Below, piece after piece: positions 1 through 12,900 of a DNA stretch of 64,000 nucleotides. The translations under genes were made by a program, and so were the position numbers. The notes beneath the pieces are model-generated. The model had not been told where the DNA came from and ran no database searches. It saw only the letters and a list, made by a program, of their open reading frames with translations. How positions within the stretch are numbered: the stretch's first letter is position 1; each line of letters begins with the position of its first letter. Source of the DNA: Halichondria panicea (Eukaryota; Porifera; Demospongiae; Suberitida; Halichondriidae); assembly GCF_963675165.1 (NCBI RefSeq), contig NC_087393.1, positions 5,552,202 through 5,616,201 on the forward strand, read 5' to 3'.

Positions 1-1802
1 TCTTTGAGGAGTGTGAGACGTACTGGGCACCGTCCTCACAGGCTAACGAACTCTATGAGCAGCTGGCAACAAGGAAGTACCGGGAGATACTCAGAGAACA
101 AATACAGTATGAAGAAATATTGCTTGCATCGATAATAACAAGGCTGCTAAAAGGAGGCTATAGAATGTTGCAGGCCTGTACACAGTGGGGGGGGGTGTGC
201 TACAATCACCATGGTAATGTATGTATCATGAAATCATACTGTTCTCCAGGATCACCGAGTTCCTAGGGAGTGGAGCATTTGGAACAGTCAACAAGGGACT
301 GTGGCAGAGCCCGGGGGGAGCCATGGAGGTGGCCATCAAGACAAACCAGAGCAAAGACGAGGAAGACAAAGTCAAGTTTCTCCAGGAGGCGGCCATCATG
401 GGTCAGTTCAGACATCCCAACGTGGTCAAGCTGTATGGAGTAGTCACTGTGGGGGAACCAGTGAGTTATTTGTTTACTTTAAACTTTGCACATTTGAATC
501 ACTACCTGTTTGAAAAACTGATGTATAGGTGATGATTGTTTTGGATTTACTGTCAAATGGAGACTTGCGAAACTTTCTCATAAAGATACAACCGGAGTAA
601 GTGCTGTTAAAACTAATTGCATACAGCTGTCAATGTGCCTTCGTGCATGATAACAGGCCAGGAGAGATGGTTCCTTCAAACACTCCTAAACTATTGTTGA
701 AGTTCTGTCAGCAAATCTCGAGTGGAATGGACTATCTTGCCAGGAAAGCATTTGTGCACAGAGATCTTGCAGCCAGGAACATACTGGTGTCAGAGGACAA
801 AGTGTGCAAGGTGGGGAACTATATGTAGTGTTACCATCTTTGTAATCGTTAGTGAATTTACAGATCAGTGATTTTGGCATGTCACGTGATCTGATGGACG
901 AGAGTTACTATGTGTCCCAGGGAGGCAAGATACCAGTCAAGTGGACAGCCCCAGAGGTAAGAGCTCCATTGCTAAAGCTAGGGTGGGTCATGCTCTGTTG
1001 TTGTTGCTACAGGCACTCCACTACAAGAAGTATTCGGTGGCCAGTGATGTGTGGAGCTTTGGTTGTGTCATGTACGAGATATGGAGTCTGGGGCACAAAC
1101 CATTTGAGGCTTTCTCTAATGTGGAGGTATAATTGAATGGCTACTACGTACTAAATTACCAGCTTAACTATTGTTTTAAATATACAGACGATCAAGATGG
1201 TAGACAAGGGAGTTCGGTTGGCACCTCCACCTGGGTGCCCTCGAGAGCTATACAAACTCATGGTTGAGTGCTGGTGAGTGGCTCTTTGTACTCCTAGTTC
1301 AACTCACTTAAGGCCTAGTATTATTATGGCGTTGAATCAATGCAACTATATTATTATTGATATTTTGCAATTGTTATTAGTGGCAGGTCTGTAAGATTAG
1401 AGAGGCCAATCAGATTATGTGTTAAAATTCAACATTTTGTCAGGGCCATAATTTGTCAGTTTTCGGCCTTAAACCATAGGGAATAAAATCTATAGTATCG
1501 TCACAGAACTCTATAGCTACAGAGCCAATTTTCTAGCGACCATAACTACAGTCCTGTTAGTGCATTGCAAGTGATGATACTCGTGCTCTGCACACTGCAG
1601 GCATTCTGAGACGTCTAGACGTCCCTCGTTCCACCAGCTGGTGGAGATGCTCTCACAGGCGGACTTTGAACTGCTCCTCTGGAATAAGACTGACAGTGGA
1701 GTGGGGCCGCAGGTGACGGTGGTGGGGGCGTCATTGGAGGCAGCAAAGAACTTGTACACTGACTTGCAGAATGCGTATATTAAGCAACCAAACAAAGATT
1801 AA
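1..1802 (+). CDS. RTK gene A, 3' part (juxtamembrane, kinase, tail); 5' end outside window
   Basis: Receptor tyrosine kinase that would phosphorylate tyrosines on itself and partners at the plasma membrane. Exons: <1-106, 250-460, 529-596, 657-810, 864-956, 1013-1126, 1188-1273, 1601-1802. The first fragment is the conserved juxtamembrane exon ([12 protein letters not shown]...[10 protein letters not shown]). The kinase has the glycine loop LGSGAFGTV, lysine in VAIKT, the RTK-type catalytic loop [13 protein letters not shown], twin activation-loop tyrosines (ESYYVSQGG), WTAPE and [17 protein letters not shown]. All catalytic residues are present. The tail ends in [18 protein letters not shown] before the TAA stop. 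Exon lengths match gene B exactly (211, 68, 154, 93, 114, 86, 202 nt) and the sequence is nearly the same, so A and B are recent tandem copies. The ectodomain and membrane helix lie upstream of the window. Confidence 0.9.
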
Positions 1803-2029
1803 ATTTATGTTTGTGTCCATGTGTTATTTTTATTTGTTTGTTGTGTGTACATTCTATATACATTGTCCTAATCATTGCACCCCCATATTTTGCATTATTG
1901 TCAATGAAACCTTACAATGTGCATGGTCTAATATTGTGTGGCTATAGCAACGAGAAGGTGCTAACTTATTTCCTGAGTGTAGATCTATAGCTAGCTGTCT
2001 GTACAAAGTTGTCATCTCAAGTTAGAGAG
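1803..2029. other. A–B intergenic spacer (3' UTR of A plus promoter of B)
   Basis: This 227-bp spacer closely matches the B–C spacer at 5847-6076, with the same run of landmarks up to the sequence just before the signal-peptide ATG. It therefore holds the 3' UTR of one gene and the promoter and leader of the next, and the duplication unit included both. No TATA box is obvious. Confidence 0.6.
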
Positions 2030-5000
2030 ATGTCCACCATTACAGTCTACCTTTTGCTCTCACTGTCTGTGCTGTGCACTATCACTGGGAAAGGTATACG
2101 GTAAAAGATCAAGTGTGCTCACCGCACTTCAGTGTATGCATGTAGATCTAGATGCAATATTAATTATGATATGCAAGACTATGTAAATTCAAATGCATCA
2201 TAATTTATGTAATTATCCTTGTGGTCTGCAGGTCAGAGCTGCCTTGATGGGTTTTCTTCAGTCTCCGCCTGTACATCATCATCATGTCCCTTCCAGGGGG
2301 AATCTGGTAACTCCCGGCAACTACGACTCTTTCCTTCCATGAGGATTACTTGTAATGGGACGCTAGTGGGATTGTCTGTAGCAGGAAAGACTCGAAATGG
2401 AGGAGCTTACCCTATTCTGCAGATTTGGAGACTCAATGGCTCCGCGTCCAATGAATATGAGAGAATCAGTGAATACACATTCCCAAACGTTGGATGCACT
2501 CAGCAACCTAACAATGTCTGGCAGTGTACAGTCAGTCCATCCATTGACGTTGAGGTGGGAGACATCATTGGAATCAATCTCCCTCGCAATCATATGAACT
2601 TCGCAGCATTTGGAATTTACTTTACCCCATCATCTTTTACCAGCTACATACTAGGCAGTACATCAAACACAACATTCTCAGTACCTGGATCTACTACTGC
2701 CAGTGCTCAACCTGTGCTTACTCTGGACATTCTGAAACAAGGTATCAATAATTATTATGATGATTTAGATTTAATACTGTTCTATACAGATACTGAGACC
2801 ACTACTCCTGAGCTGACAACACAGGCCCCAACTACTCAATTGGAAACAGAAGGTCCTGCTACTCAGCCCGCAACACAGGCCCCAACTACTCAACCAGAAA
2901 ACCAAACTATTTCACAAGGTGCTGGGCAGTCAGGTAGAGGTACAGGGATAGCTGGTCTGTTGGTTGGTGGTGTGGTTGGTGTGCTACTGTTAGTGCTGAT
3001 TGTTGTAATTGTTGTCATATTTCTGTTGTGGAACCGAAAGAGAAGTAGATATAACACGAACAATACCAAACGTCGTGGTACACATATTGAGAACATGACG
3101 TATGATGATGTTAACACTGCTCATGTGAATGATTCTGTTTTCCTACCAATGGATAATGTCAACTATGATTGTCACAGTAAGTTCATGCAGCTCCTTCAAT
3201 TTGTGCATACCTTGCTTTGCGTATTGCAAGAAAGCAAATACCTTTCACAGTAGCTACTTATTGTAATATCACGCACTAACAGACATGATTATGGAGAACT
3301 GTGGTGACTATGACGAGATAAATGATAATGTACCCGTGGGAGATTACGAAACAACGATTGATCCGAATGACTATTGCTCCACCCCTCTACCACCTCTCTC
3401 TGCTTATAAGGACCCCATGGCAGGTTTGGAATACGAGACCCCAGTCTCCACTCTGGGAAAGGTGTGTTGTATAATGTAGAATCATGTTATTTTCTTTGTC
3501 GGTGATTATATGAAAACTTCCTTGTTGAAAGTAAACCTGTGAAATGATAGTGTGCTGATGAGGTATTGTTTGCAGGGGGTCAGCCCCCCCGGAGAGTGGG
3601 GGTTGGTGGTGCCGTCACAGGAGCAGAGGAGCAAGGCCTCAACTCAGAATGGTGTCTCTGGGAAAGACCTCTATGCTGCCATCAAAACAGTGAGCTCATA
3701 TAATTATACCTTCATAGAGCGGTGTGCATGGAATGTCAATATTTACACATTTACGTGTTAATCCACTGCTTCATACCACCGGACAGTCAAATACATGTTT
3801 TTATCTCACCTTTATTATTAGCATATGCTAATTGCTCAAAATTATCTTCTTTTATCAGTACAAAGTGCAGTATTTTCACTATTCACTAGATGTGAAAGTT
3901 CACGCACGCATATGCTGCATATTGTCACCCTAATTTATAGAGAATGGTTTTCGTTTACAATGGAAACTGGAGGTTTTAGTTTATCATACCATACCCATTC
4001 TGCATATAGCAACACCACCCACACACACATGCCCACACCACCCACACACACATGCCCACACCACCCACACACATGCCCACACACACATGCCCACACCACC
4101 CACACACATTCCCACACCACACACACACGCCCACACCACCCACACACACAGTCTCAGTACAGCTATGCGGGACCAGCTCCTAAGTTCTTTGAGGAGTGTG
4201 AAACGTATTGGGCACCGTCCTCACAGGCTAACGAACTCTATAAGCAGCTGGCAGCAAGGAAGTACCGGGAGATACTCAGAGAACAAATACAGTACGGAGT
4301 AACATTGCTTGCATCGTTAACACAAGGCCTGAATTAAATGAGGCTAGAGAATGTTCCAGGCCTGTACACAGTGGGGGGGGGGGGGGGAGTGCTACAATCA
4401 CCATGGTATGTATCATGAAATCATATTGTTCTCCAGGATCACCGAGTTCCTAGGGAGTGGAGCATTTGGAACAGTCAACAAGGGACTGTGGCAGAGCCCG
4501 GGGGGAGCCATGGAGGTGGCCATCAAAACCAACCAGAGCAAAGATGAGGAAGAAAAAGTCAAGTTCCTCCAGGAGGCGGCCATCATGGGACAGTTTAGAC
4601 ATCCCAACGTTGTCAAGCTGTACGGAGTGGTCACTGTGGGGGAACCAGTGAGTTACTTGCTTAAGGCCTTTGAAATTGGCACATTTGAATCACTACCTGT
4701 TATGTATAGGTGATGATTGTTTTGGATTTGCTGTCAAATGGAGACTTGCAAAACTTTCTCATAAAGATGCAACCAGAGTAAGTGCAGTTCAAACTATAAT
4801 TGCATACAGCTGTCAATGTGCCTCCGTGCATGATAGCAGGCCAGGAGAGATGGTTCCTTCAAACACTCCTAAACTATTGTTGAAGTTCTGCCAGCAAATC
4901 TCGAGTGGAATGGACTATCTCGCCAGGAAAGCATTTGTGCACAGAGATCTTGCAGCCAGGAACATACTGGTGTCAGAGGACAAAGTGTGCAAGGTGGGGA

Positions 5001-5846
5001 ACTATATGTAGTGTTGAAATCTATCTTTGTAACCGTCGAATTAACAGATCAGTGATTTTGGTATGTCACGTGATCTGATGGACGAGAGTTACTATGTGTC
5101 CCAGGGAGGCAAGATACCAGTCAAGTGGACAGCCCTTGAGGTGAGTGTACAACAGATCAGTGTTCCTTTGAAATGTTGTTGCTACAGGCGCTCCATTACA
5201 GTAAATACTCGACAGCCAGTGATGTGTGGAGCTTTGGTTGTGTCATGTACGAGATATGGAGTCTGGGACACAAACCATTTGAAGCTTTCTCTAATGTGGA
5301 GGTATATAAATTAATGGAATTACTAAATAACCAGCTTGATAATTACTACAGACGATCAAGATGGTAGACAAGGGAGTTCGACTGCCACCACCACCTGGGT
5401 GCCCTCGAGAGCTGTACAAGCTCATGGTTGAGTGTTGGTGAGTGCTTCTTGTACTTCTACTATTATATATGCGGGAATATGCCCTAACATATAAAAAAAG
5501 TTGTACAAGTATTTCTATGGAGAGTTGAACCAATGTAAACAGTTTTTATTGAATCTGTTATTGTAGTGCACATGCAAGAGTGATAAATTATTGGCCTAGC
5601 GCATGCACGACTGTGCATTTCAAATGATGATCTGCACACTGCAGGCATTCTGAGACGTCTAGACGTCCCTCGTTCCACCAGCTGGTGGAGATGCTCTCAC
5701 AGGCGGACTTTGAACTGCTCCTCTGGAATAAGACTGACAGTGGAGTGGGGCCGCAGGTGACGGTGGTGGGGGCGTCATTGGAGGCAGCAAAGAACTTGTA
5801 CACTGACTTGCAGAATGCGTATATTAAGCAACCAAACAAAGATTAA
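2030..5846 (+). CDS. RTK gene B, complete, 773 aa
   Basis: Single-pass RTK. Exons: 2030-2093, 2232-2741, 2790-3176, 3283-3461, 3576-3689, 4152-4291, 4437-4647, 4710-4777, 4840-4993, 5048-5140, 5188-5301, 5352-5437, 5645-5846. Residues 1-21 are a signal peptide. About 22-190 hold the shared ectodomain ([22 protein letters not shown]). A Thr/Pro stalk follows (repeats of TTQAP), then a membrane helix at about 244-271 ([20 protein letters not shown]) and basic WNRKRSR. The cytoplasmic part has acidic tyrosine motifs (YDEI, YETP, LYAAIKT), the juxtamembrane exon, and a kinase from about residue 466. Glycine loop, VAIK lysine, HRDLAARN and DFG are intact, but the APE motif reads ALE (WTALE, 5129-5140). 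The start is the first ATG before a hydrophobic leader and is shared with gene C. The 48-nt intron 2742-2789 is in frame, so a retained form is possible. Confidence 0.88.
4011..4151. repeat. CA-rich minisatellite in gene B intron
   Basis: Tandem variants of a C-C-C-A-C-A-C-C-A unit fill the 3' half of the 462-bp intron before the juxtamembrane exon and run right up to the splice acceptor at 4150-4151. It replaces the usual pyrimidine tract. The His/Thr-rich open frame across it is an artefact of the repeat. Confidence 0.9.
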
Positions 5847-6076
5847 ATTTATTTTCGTGTGTATGTGTTATTTTTATTTTGTTGTGTGTATATACAATGT
5901 CCTAATCATTGCACCCTTATTTGCATTTGTGGATATTGTCAATGAAACCATACAATGCATGCATGGTCTAATTGTGTGGCTAGATAAGCAATGAGAAGGT
6001 GATCCGATCACTTAATTCCTGAGTGTAGATTCTTTAGCTAGCTATCTATACAAAGTTGTCATCTTAAGTTAGAGAG
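5847..6076. other. B–C intergenic spacer, duplicate of A–B spacer
   Basis: This 230-bp spacer shares near-identical sequence with 1803-2029, including the T-rich start after the stop codon and the AGTTAGAGAG just before the ATG. It holds the end of B and the promoter of C. No further element is recognised. Confidence 0.55.
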
Positions 6077-9000
6077 ATGTCCACCATTACAGTCTACCTT
6101 TTGCTCTCACTGTCTGTGCTGAGCACCATCAATGGACAAGGTATGCAACTTATATAGACTAGATCTAGATGCAATTTAAATGCATCATCTTCTTGTGGTC
6201 TGCAGGTCAGAGCTGCCTTGATGGATTTGCTTCAGTGACTAACAACACCTGTACATCATCATCATGCCCCTTCCAGGGGTTAACTGGTAACTCACGGCAA
6301 CTACAACTCTTCCCTTCCATGAGGATTACTTGTAATGGGATGCTAGTGGGATTGTCTGTAGCAGGAGAGACTCGAAAGGCAGGAAATAGCAATTACCCTA
6401 TTCTGCAGATTTGGAGACCCACTGGCCCCATGTCCAATGACTATGAGAAAATCAGTGAATACATGTACACATTCCCAAACGTTGGATGCACCCAGACTAA
6501 CAATGTCTGGCAGTGTACAGTCAGTCCATCCATTGACGTTGAGGTGGGAGACATCATTGGAATCAATCTCCCTCGCAATCATATGAACTTCGCAGCATTT
6601 GGAATTTACTTTACCCCATCATCTTTTACCAGCTACATACTAGGCAGTACAACAGCCTCAACATTCTCAGTACCTGGATCTACTACTGCCAGTGCTCAAC
6701 CTGTGCTTACTCTGAACATTCAGGAACAAGGTATTAATATTATATCATCGATATATATTTGATGCTGTTTCTATACATACAGTCACTGAGGCCACTACTC
6801 TTGAACCGACAACACAGGCCTCAACTACTGAACAAGGTGAGTCAGACGTATTGCAGCATATCCACACCTACACCCTTCTCAACCTCAACCCCCACTCCTA
6901 ATCCCTGACCATTATTCCTCCTGCAGCGTCCCCTTCTACACCTTCTAGTGATCCCCCAGCAGCCACTGGAGATGGCTCTACAGGTTCACCCCCAGAGGAC
7001 ACCTCCGTCTCTTCTGTTGCAACCAGTACTAGTACCAGTACTAATGGAGATGTCTCCACAACTCCACCCCAGGATGACACTTATGTCTCTTCTGTTGCAG
7101 CCACGAGTGCTCATACCGGTACTCCCTCTATGATACAGGTTGATGCAACTACCACTACCGCCAGTGCTAGCGGAGCTAGTTCAAAGAATCAGACTGGAAC
7201 AGAAGCCGTTGTAATTGTCCTAATACTCTTACTGCTCCTTGCTCTAGGAACTGTGACTGTTGTTCTGATTCTATATTGGAGGAAACACAGACGCAATGCG
7301 AGGATAAAGACTCTACAATTTCAAGGCACTGGGTCTACTAGGAGCAATGCAATTGGAATGAGAATATTAACCACTGACTCCAAAATAGAACCATTACTGG
7401 AACGAAAGTCTCGTAAGTAGTGCAGTCATAATATCAGCTTAAGGAATGTATCTCTCATTTTACAGTTGATGAGTTGGAGACGGATAAGCTGCACTATGAC
7501 TACGTGGTGGACAGCCAGTATTCAATGATTACCACCAGTCAAATGTACGAGGCCCCAGGCCCAGACCTGTCCAGTGAACCAGAGTATCAGTACGCCACTG
7601 TTGAAGCTACTACCCCCTCACGACTGAACCAGGTGACCATCATTATACGGCATTGCTTTTATGGGATTACTGTGTACACAGCATATTGTGTACTTCAGCC
7701 TCACATGCTCTGATTTCAGGTGGCTATGTATACAGCATTTGCTTTTTTAGAATAACATTGTTTGTAAACTATGCTACAGAACCGTACTGGTCCAGTAGCA
7801 GACCGTGCGGTGGACTGGGGTGTGGTCGTACCCTCGCTGGAACAGAGACAGCTGTACAACACTATGAGGTATGAATGCTCACCCTTGAGCGAAAGTGAAA
7901 GCATCTACGATGTTATCAAGTCGGTGAGTGCTGTTGTTGACTATCAATACACATACACAATTCTCCATTGTGTATCTCTTATGGTAAACATTTGTAGCAC
8001 CTGATTACAAACAATGATATTGTCATAGCGATTGTATTGATGGAGCAGTCATAACAATATAATCTGATGATGTACTTCATTAGATGTGTCTTCCTTATAG
8101 AACACACTGCAACAGGAGCAGTTGTCCTTCTTTGAAGAGGCGGACGTCTACTGGGCGCCTTCATCAGACGCTAAAGAGCTGTATAAGCAACTCTCCTTGA
8201 AGAGATACCGGGAAATCCTCAGACAGAGTGTCCAGTAAGATCCCCATAGTACAAGCATCGTATTACTGACTGTATTTGGCAGGATTGTCGATGTGTTAGG
8301 CAGTGGAGCGTTTGGTACTGTTAGTCAGGGTGTGTGGCAGAGCCCGGGGGGAGCCATGGAGGTGGCCATTAAGACCAACCAGAGCAAAGAGGAGGGAGAC
8401 AGAATCAAGTTCCTCCAGGAGGCGGCCATCATGGGTCAGTTTAGACATCCCAATATCGTGAAGCTGATAGGAGTGGTCACATTGGGAGAGCCGGTGAGTC
8501 TGCTAAACAGTGCATTTATTTATGTATATTCACGTACATATTCATAATTAGGTGATGATAGTTCTTGAGCTTCTATCAAATGGTGATCTGCACAAGTTTC
8601 TAAACAAAATGAGACCACGGTTGGTGATTTATAATTTCTATTCATTACTGACTGTCATGGTGATCGCATTGCCCCAGGCCGAATGGAATGGTACCTTCCA
8701 GCACTCCCAAGCTCTTATTGGGCTTCTGCAAGCAAGTATCTTGTGGGATGAAGTACTTGGCTGAGAAAGGTTTTGTTCACAGGGACCTAGCAGCTCGAAA
8801 TGTCCTCCTGTCCCAGGACAAATGTTGCAAGGTTAGACAATTAATTACATTGTGGGTATCTTTTTGTGATACAGATCAGTGATTTTGGTATGTCACGTGA
8901 TCTGATGGACGAGAGTTACTATGTGTCTCAGGGAGGCAAGATACCAGTCAAGTGGACAGCCCCAGAGGTGAGTGTACTAACAGATCAGTGTTCCTTTGAA

Positions 9001-9612
9001 ATGTTGTTGCTACAGGCGCTCTATTACAGTAAATACTCGACAGCCAGTGATGTGTGGAGCTTTGGTTGTGTCATGTACGAGATATGGAGTCTGGGGCACA
9101 AACCATTTGAAGCTTTCTCTAACAACGAAGTAAATAGAACATTCATGCAGCATTAATTAAAAATACATAACAATGTTAACAGTTGATAATTGTAATAATT
9201 ATACTAGACGTTGCGGAAGGTTGAGAAGGGTCTTCGACTGCCCCCTCCTCCCGGCTGCTCTAGAGAGCTGTACAAAGTTATGATAGCATGTTGGTGAGTT
9301 GATATATACACAGGGAGAGCAAAAATAGCAATTAAGTGTTGTCTGCTGAGCTTAACTGTGCAGTATGAATGCAGTCTGTGTTGTCTTTACTGCAGGAATC
9401 CTGACTCCTCTGAGCGTCCATCCTTCCCCCAGCTGGTAGAGAAGCTCTCTCATGCTGACTTTGAGTTGCTTCTCTGGAAGAGTGAGGATATTGGGGTGGG
9501 GCCTAAAGTCTCGTTGGTGGGGTCTCCACTGAAGGCTGGACAACATCTCTACAGAGACTTGCAATTGACTTACTTGACATCTCCGAATGTAGTTTTGGAT
9601 TGGTTTGCTTAA
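6077..9612 (+). CDS. RTK gene C, complete, 838 aa
   Basis: Exons: 6077-6140, 6206-6730, 6783-6836, 6927-7412, 7466-7632, 7780-7923, 8101-8234, 8283-8493, 8552-8619, 8678-8831, 8875-8967, 9016-9129, 9208-9293, 9396-9612. The signal peptide and ectodomain ([22 protein letters not shown]) are close copies of B's. The stalk is different: a long Ser/Thr/Pro segment with two related [18 protein letters not shown] blocks. The membrane helix is at about 307-331 ([20 protein letters not shown]). Cytoplasmic tyrosines include HYDYV, QMYEAP, YQYATV and SIYDVIKS. The juxtamembrane exon reads [13 protein letters not shown]...KRYREI. The kinase (from about 525) keeps [26 protein letters not shown] and WTAPE. 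The intron donor at 8620 is GTTGGT, somewhat weak. B and C differ most in stalk and cytoplasmic linker, so parts of the gene have evolved at different rates. Confidence 0.88.
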
Positions 9613-9912
9613 AATTTTTTCACATTGTTTTTGATTTGTTTGTACGTTTGACTAGTTTCTACAGCTGCAAATATATTTCCCACTTTTTTGTAATCCTCTT
9701 TATAAGGAATAACTCCTCTGGATTCGAATTCTGCCTGCATATGCATGCTAATTTAAATGCAAAAATGCAATTAATTTATGAAGCCTCATTCAAAGCCTAG
9801 GCTAATTCTCCAGTTGCCCAAGTCTCAAGTAATGTTGTAGGCAGGGCATTTCCCTTTTATCATAAACAGCTAGCTATAGTCTAGCTATACTGTACTATAC
9901 TATAGCAAGAAA

Positions 9913-12900
9913 ATGAATGAGCTGGTGATCTTGTCCCAGTGTGCCGTGGCTGCAGTCCTCCTGCTAGCCAGTGTGAATGTGAATGGACTTGAAACAGCTC
10001 AAGGTGAGATGTGTGGAATGAACCAGTGCATGATGCATCATAGATCTAGATCTACATTTCTATCTCCTGAGCTACAATCTCCTTGGAGCATGTGTAAATA
10101 ATAGGAATTATGATATCTTGCCAGTTTGTGTAGTCGGTGATAAATAATACTCGGCCTAGCCGTTTAATAAGTTTTCTACTTATTCTGCAGGTTTTCCAAC
10201 TGTTGACTCAATTCGCATAAGAGCCAGCAGATTAAACACGTCACCCTCCCAGCTGCCTGACTTTACAGAGTACTCCGACCCTCGACAGTCACAAGCATTG
10301 TATCCTACAATAGGGTTCACCTGCAGTGGCACGATAGAGAGAATACTATTCATTGGAAGAGTGTCCGCTACTGACTCAGCTGATGGTACTGCAACTACTG
10401 CAACTACTCCATCCTTTCAGATGTGGAGACAAGCGACGGGTGATGATCTAATGGAACTGGGTGTCGATTATGTACAAGTCAACATTGTACAGAGTATGCA
10501 AGTTCCAGTGGATGGGTCAGAGATAGGTGTGTTTGAAGTCAGTGTTGATACTCCATCCTCAGGAATGGGATTTGGCGCGGGTGAGATGCTTGGCTCTCGT
10601 GCTAGTACATCGTCTCCTGGTACTATTACCAATCCGAGAATTGCTCCGCTCTATTTACCACATCCCGGTGGTAATATTGTTCTTGGGTCCTTACATACAC
10701 AAACATTCTTCACAATGGTGGAAACAGTTAGGAGCTTGCCTCTGATTGCAGTTGAGTCAGGTAAAGTTGTTTTTTTTATTAATTCAATTCTCATTATCTT
10801 CTCTCCCCCAGATTCTCCCCACTGTGTACACGGAGCTCTACAGATGTCAGTGTTGAACAGTTTAGTGACTAGAATGGCATCTAATGTGGAGCAAATCCGA
10901 GTTGTGCCAGAACTGAGCTTCAACTGTAATGTCTCCTTCTCCAGTATTTACATTGGAGCAAACTTTGTCCAACCAGCAGAAACAGATGATAAAGACTTGC
11001 AACTAGTGATCTGGAACTGCATAAACTCTAATTGTGAGCGACTATATTCCACTGCAATAGGGAGGGAGCAATTGTCTCTAGATACTCCGAGTGTGTACAA
11101 AGCTGTGTTTAACTATGAGCTGAGAGTGACTGAAGGAAGAGATTACGTATTTGGTATTGATCAACCGGCTGGTGCTAGTGTATTAATACAGTATCAACAA
11201 GACTTTGGGCCAATCAACTATCACAAAGAATACTCACAAGTCAGTACTATTCAATATGATAATTCAAGCTTCTCACAGAGTCGAGCTCTACCTCTCATAC
11301 ATCCAGAGTACAGTAAGTTACTTATTAGCATGCCCTCAGTATTGCTTTATGATCACTAAACAGGTGATGGGGAAAGTTGCAGCAGTATTGGTAGTTTTAT
11401 CAATCTCGAAACTTTGAGAAGAAGAGCTCTTCTAATTCAGCCAATATTCACACCCTCTATCTCCTCCGGATCTCGTAAACGCCAGAAAATGTTGATCAAT
11501 GGATATCAGTACCTCTTCATCAGTTCTCCTTTCCAAACTTCAGGCAGTCTTTCAAGTTTCGTTTTTGCAGCAGCAAATGGATCTCAAACTGGAAATCAAT
11601 ATCCTCAATTTCAAATCTGGAGATGTAATGGTGATAATGAACTTATGAAAGTGTTTGAAACACAAATTGGAGCAGAACTGATATCAAGTGGAATAAACTT
11701 ATACCAGTCCACTCGACAGTTTGAGTACATGGCTGGTGACGTTGTGGGTCTATTTCAACCTCATTCTGAGCAATCTGCACTAGTAGTAGCCTTCCAAATG
11801 CTCAATGATATTGAGTCAAACACTCCGAGCAGCTTCAGAATTCCCAGTGATGCATCTCTGAGTACCTATACATATGACGTAAGTGATTCATCTCGAGAGG
11901 ACCTTAACTATACACCCTTGGTAACCGTGGAGACAACAGCACAAATGCCGTCAAGTGGAAACGTTGATGTACTACAATCCTGTGTTCCCAATACTGTTTT
12001 GCCCACCTCAACCGTATCGTCTGTCACTACTAGCCAAGAAACTGACCCACCATCAACGAATGAGCCTGGGGGTAATGGTGGCTCTCCACTGAGTGTGGTC
12101 ACTATAGCTGGGTCTACTGTGGGCGCTGTGATTGGACTGCTCCTCGTCATGGTGATGGCGTTGGTTGTATTTATTCTAGCGTTGAAATGCAAGAAAAAGA
12201 GAGACAAGTTTGAAATGAGCTCAGTGGAGAATCCCCAATATTCCTCTGGTGGTGGTAAGGATGCACACTTGGGCTTACACACATGTGTGTGTGTGTGTAT
12301 GTGGCCACAATAGAATCACTATATAGGTCTAGCTTGATAAGGCTTTACACACTAATGTAATTGTGCCATTTTTGATCATGCATTGTCATACAAATAACAA
12401 TTATTCCCGTAATCCAGGTCAAAATGGCACCAACTCTGCAACCAACAGCTATGCACAAGATTACGCCATCCCCATCCCAAGGAGTGCTGACAATGCTATA
12501 TACCAGACAGTTGGACAAGCTCCACAGCCGTACGAAGCACCATCTGTTTCCATGGCAATGGCCAATCAGATGAGTGCCGGGGCGTACGAAGTACCGTCCA
12601 TCACCAGGGCAACAACAAATGGAAGAGGAAACGAGTATCAAACAATAGAGCCGGGAAGCCCCACAAGAGTCTATCACACACTGGAACCCACTGTGGTATG
12701 TGTATTTGAATTTTAGCAAAATTAATTAGCTTAATCTTAAATTATTATTGGCTTCTGGTTCTGTCTTGGATTGTATTTACATTTTATGCATAGCTCCAAA
12801 ACACCCAAGGCAATGGTAGATCAGCTGCTGAAGAGATTGAAATGAGTATCATTGTCCCTACTGGCGTGAGTGTTTGTGACTATAGCCGTCCGTCCATTAC

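Noticed and set aside
2742-2789. Reading gene B straight through as one long exon
   Set aside because: The 48-bp segment is in frame, but it has GT...AG ends and the homologous segment in gene C is a clear intron; treated as intron with possible retention.
3825-4337. 170-codon open frame rich in His/Thr/Pro
   Set aside because: It runs through the CA-rich intron minisatellite and is joined by chance to the real juxtamembrane exon; only 4152-4291 is coding.
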